From contig JAFYRH010000102.1 of assembly GCA_017559555.1 (NCBI GenBank), positions 1 to 8,457 on the forward strand: a stretch of 8,457 nucleotides of DNA, written 5' to 3'. The notes beneath the pieces are model-generated. The model worked only from the letters and a program-made list of their open reading frames with translations, ran no database searches and was not told the DNA's origin. Source of the stretch: Clostridia bacterium. Lineage in GTDB: Bacteria > Bacillota > Clostridia > Oscillospirales > CAG-272. The position numbers were made by a program, and so were the translations under genes. This document shows, piece after piece, positions 7,501 through 8,457 of the stretch (position 1 is the stretch's first letter; each line of letters starts with the position of its first letter).

Positions 7501-8226
7501 GTAGCCCTCGGCTATCCTCCCGTTACCAAGGAGAACCGTGCCGAAATGATGGCTCTGCAAACCGATTGCCGCAACAAGCTGCGTGTTATCGGTCACGTTG
7601 ACCTTGATGCTGTTAACAAGTACGAGGAAGTTAAGGTGCGTTACGATTACATGAGCGCACAAATCAACGACCTTGAAGCCGCACGCAAGGAACTCAACGG
7701 TATCATCAGCCAACTCGAAGTGGAAATGAAGGCATCCTTTATCGATTCCTTCAACAAGATCAATGAGAACTTCGGTAAGGTATTTGCCGAGCTCTTTGGC
7801 GGTGGCTCTGCCGAATTGTCTCTCTCCGATCCCGAAAACGTACTCGAGAGCGGTATTGAGATCAAGGCCGCACCTCCCGGCAAAATCATCAAGAACTTGA
7901 TGCAGCTTTCCGGTGGTGAGCAGGCGTTTGTAGGTGTTGCACTGTTCTTTGCAACCATTCAGGTTAACCCCACGCCGTTCTGTATTTTGGACGAGATTGA
8001 GGCGGCACTCGACGAAGTAAACGTTGAGCGTTTGGCACAGTACATCAAGCGCTATTCTCACGGTACGCAGTTCATCATGATCACGCACCGTCGCGGTACA
8101 ATGGCGGCTGCCGATAGACTCTACGGTGTAACCATGCCCGAGCACGGTATCTCCAAGATTCTGATGCTCGACGTAAATGATATTTCCAAGAAAGAAGGAG
8201 AAGAGTGGAATGGGATTTTTGGATAA
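4549..8226 (+). CDS. smc: Chromosome condensation and segregation protein SMC
   Basis: SMC is the ATPase core of the bacterial condensin-like complex (with ScpA and ScpB) that extrudes and aligns DNA loops for chromosome segregation. Starting at GTG it has 1225 residues, slightly above the usual 1180-1190. The N-terminal head has Walker A GPNGSGKS (46-53), [16 protein letters not shown], the Q-loop [10 protein letters not shown] with Gln160, and [12 protein letters not shown] first coiled coil of Glu/Lys/Ala-rich sequence covers about 180-515. The hinge runs from [11 protein letters not shown] (about 521) to [14 protein letters not shown] (about 686-699). A second coiled coil covers about 700-1050. 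The C-terminal head has signature LSGGEQAF (1120-1127), Walker [14 protein letters not shown] with Asp1148 and Glu1149, and [12 protein letters not shown]. All ATPase elements are intact. Residues 23-39 contain an acidic, glycine-rich stretch that seems about 15 residues longer than in Bacillus SMC. The 3' end overlaps ftsY by 17 bases. Codon use is strongly biased: two TTA, one TCA and no CTA in the whole gene. Confidence 0.98.
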   Translation: MYLKSLEMQGFKSFPDKTKLVFESETKVDLINEDGNGSHGVTVIVGPNGSGKSNIADAMRWVLGEISSKSLRGSKMEDVIFGGADSRRPMGYAEVSVTFDNRGEFAKLDCPYDEVTVTRRYYRSGDSEYFINRKGVRLKDIYELFMNTGVGRDGYSIIGQGRIAEMVSRKSEERRSVFEDASGIAKYRYKKNEAERKLAATEDNMLRANDIFQEVSAQVGPLQKEAEKAKKAIELMENKKKADVSLWLYDTEKLHDELASAEEAMKRATFDLQMAEDGIQSLETQNAKLFEASQSSKKESEELLTQIREQTDRCHQLESEYRVAENTVSHAKELIAATQGSVGGTEKALQNEMEACSKHTAHIAQLQERGEELIKEQEKLTVEQTHLTAKASELEANVAQALEDIRALENEAVDVKVRISVLENAKNSDTDKNSSALTELEGYRKISDELTEQCAVKERAVAAYDAEIASIDGDISKHEQLLADATASLKANTAKLNNETFRRDSIAQRISTFKAMEEQFEGYSNAVRYVMKQYGEGKITDAHGAPCGTIYGPLSKVISVSDKYLTAIEIALGANLQNIVVEDEATAKAAMHTLKRGEAGRATFFPLTSMKASEPTKEIADAAGFEGYIGVADTLVDAKKEFSQVLSSLLGRIVVFDNIEHASVMAKALHYRVRVVTLDGQQINAGGSFTGGSVRTGNGILSRAGEIKRLETELEERKAAVEKLEAEVAKLTEEVQNAEDEKYAAEDRRELIAVLRNTENSQLDQLRAKKDANDTLLTKLRADMQEYENAKIKYEEDIETLTTEAKTLRHRIGEMTDFRMEKDAERGEIILRLDEISRSLTELYIRISENQKDIDTATMLKTASEERIETFNREMMTLSGRINTQTEQIRLTNEAMEANRKAHTAATAELERLNEKRSIAEKDNFEFERKLNELNAKLRDRMNHKELVFREHTKCESKLANLRDTQDKLATKLWDDYELTRADAVALGYPPVTKENRAEMMALQTDCRNKLRVIGHVDLDAVNKYEEVKVRYDYMSAQINDLEAARKELNGIISQLEVEMKASFIDSFNKINENFGKVFAELFGGGSAELSLSDPENVLESGIEIKAAPPGKIIKNLMQLSGGEQAFVGVALFFATIQVNPTPFCILDEIEAALDEVNVERLAQYIKRYSHGTQFIMITHRRGTMAAADRLYGVTMPEHGISKILMLDVNDISKKEGEEWNGIFG
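8195..8200 (+). promoter_or_regulatory. Shine-Dalgarno of ftsY, inside the 3' end of smc
   Basis: AAGGAG lies nine bases before the ATG at 8210, within the last codons of smc. It fixes the ftsY start and places it 17 bases upstream of the end of smc, an arrangement favouring translational coupling. Confidence 0.8.
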
Positions 8227-8457
8227 ACTCTTTGGCAAAAAGAAGAGAGAGCAAGAACTTCAAGCCCAAGAAGAACTCCGTAAAATAGAAGCTGAAAAGG
8301 CCGAAGCAGAAGCCAAAGCAAAGGCTGAAGCAGAAGCCAAGGCAAAAGCCGAGGCAGAAGCTAAGGCAAAAGCCGAAGCAGAAGCCAAGGCAAAAGCCGA
8401 AGCAGAAGCCAAGGCAAAAGCCGAGGCAGAAGCCAAAGCAAAGACCGAAGCAGAAGC
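8210..8457 (+). CDS. ftsY: Probable signal recognition particle receptor FtsY, N-terminal part (3' truncated by window edge)
   Basis: FtsY is the membrane-associated GTPase that docks ribosome-SRP complexes to the Sec translocon. Only 82 codons are present, so the NG GTPase domain lies beyond the window and the call rests on two things. First, the start [12 protein letters not shown] is a short amphipathic helix followed by basic residues, the usual FtsY membrane-binding opening. Second, ftsY normally follows smc in Firmicutes. After residue 12 the protein becomes strongly charged: [16 protein letters not shown], then six full copies of an eight-residue AEAEAKAK unit and a partial seventh (residues 31-82). 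This corresponds to the variable acidic or charged A region found before the NG domain in many FtsY proteins, here in an unusually regular form. It has no predicted transmembrane segment or signal peptide. The ATG and ribosome site lie inside smc. A TolA-like or other Ala/Glu/Lys helix protein cannot be excluded without the downstream sequence. Confidence 0.78.
   Translation, partial: MGFLDKLFGKKKREQELQAQEELRKIEAEKAEAEAKAKAEAEAKAKAEAEAKAKAEAEAKAKAEAEAKAKAEAEAKAKTEAE
8300..8457 (+). repeat. 24-bp in-frame tandem repeat, six full copies plus a partial, encoding AEAEAKAK
   Basis: Copies begin at 8300, 8324, 8348, 8372, 8396 and 8420, with a partial copy from 8444 that runs off the window. Copies 4 and 5 are identical. 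Copies 1-6 differ only at synonymous third positions (GCC/GCT, GAA/GAG, AAA/AAG). Copy 7 begins with ACC, changing Ala to Thr. The total copy number cannot be known from here, and assembly may have collapsed or expanded the array. Confidence 0.95.

Noticed and set aside
8210..8457. TolA or another envelope protein, suggested by the Ala/Glu/Lys repeats
   Set aside because: TolA has an N-terminal membrane span, absent here, and is not a Firmicutes protein. [12 protein letters not shown] and the position after smc fit FtsY better, though the GTPase domain is outside the window.
8300..8457. CRISPR array
   Set aside because: The repeats are directly adjacent, in frame, without spacers, and encode a regular peptide.

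Overview
This window is a single-strand housekeeping gene cluster from what looks like a Gram-positive, clostridial-type bacterium (Firmicutes/Bacillota). The lineage hint comes from three things. A folate-dependent TrmFO gene directly follows topA, as in Bacillus. The order rnc - radical SAM gene - smc - ftsY is one I recall from Clostridia. The SMC has LSGGEQAF and DEIEAALD motifs of a clostridial style. Base composition is roughly balanced, with strong use of CCC, CGC/CGT and GCA codons. All three stop codons terminate genes here (TAA, TGA, TAG), so the standard bacterial code applies. I cannot assign a genus.

Layout, all on the + strand: the C-terminal two thirds of DNA topoisomerase I (topA, 1-1430, entering at the active-site Tyr codon); trmFO (1430-2758), interrupted by one in-frame TAA at 1736-1738; rnc (RNase III, 2792-3514); a stand-alone Elp3-like radical SAM protein (3516-4535); smc (4549-8226); and the first 82 codons of a gene most likely to be ftsY (8210-8457), which runs into 24-bp tandem repeats and off the end. 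The spacings are a 1-nt overlap, 33 nt, 1 nt, 13 nt and a 17-nt overlap. The genes therefore look like one transcription unit with translational coupling. No intergenic gap exceeds 33 nt. I see no promoter, factor-independent terminator, RNA gene, CRISPR array or mobile element.

The genes serve chromosome topology (TopA), chromosome compaction and segregation (SMC), RNA maturation (RNase III, TrmFO) and membrane protein targeting (FtsY). The radical SAM protein has no established function that I can name.

I found no defence island or clearly new multi-gene system. The points most worth a second look are the lone nonsense codon in an otherwise intact trmFO, the highly regular AEAEAKAK repeat in the FtsY N-terminal region, the conserved but unexplained radical SAM gene between rnc and smc, and an apparent insertion of about 15 residues just before the SMC Walker A loop.
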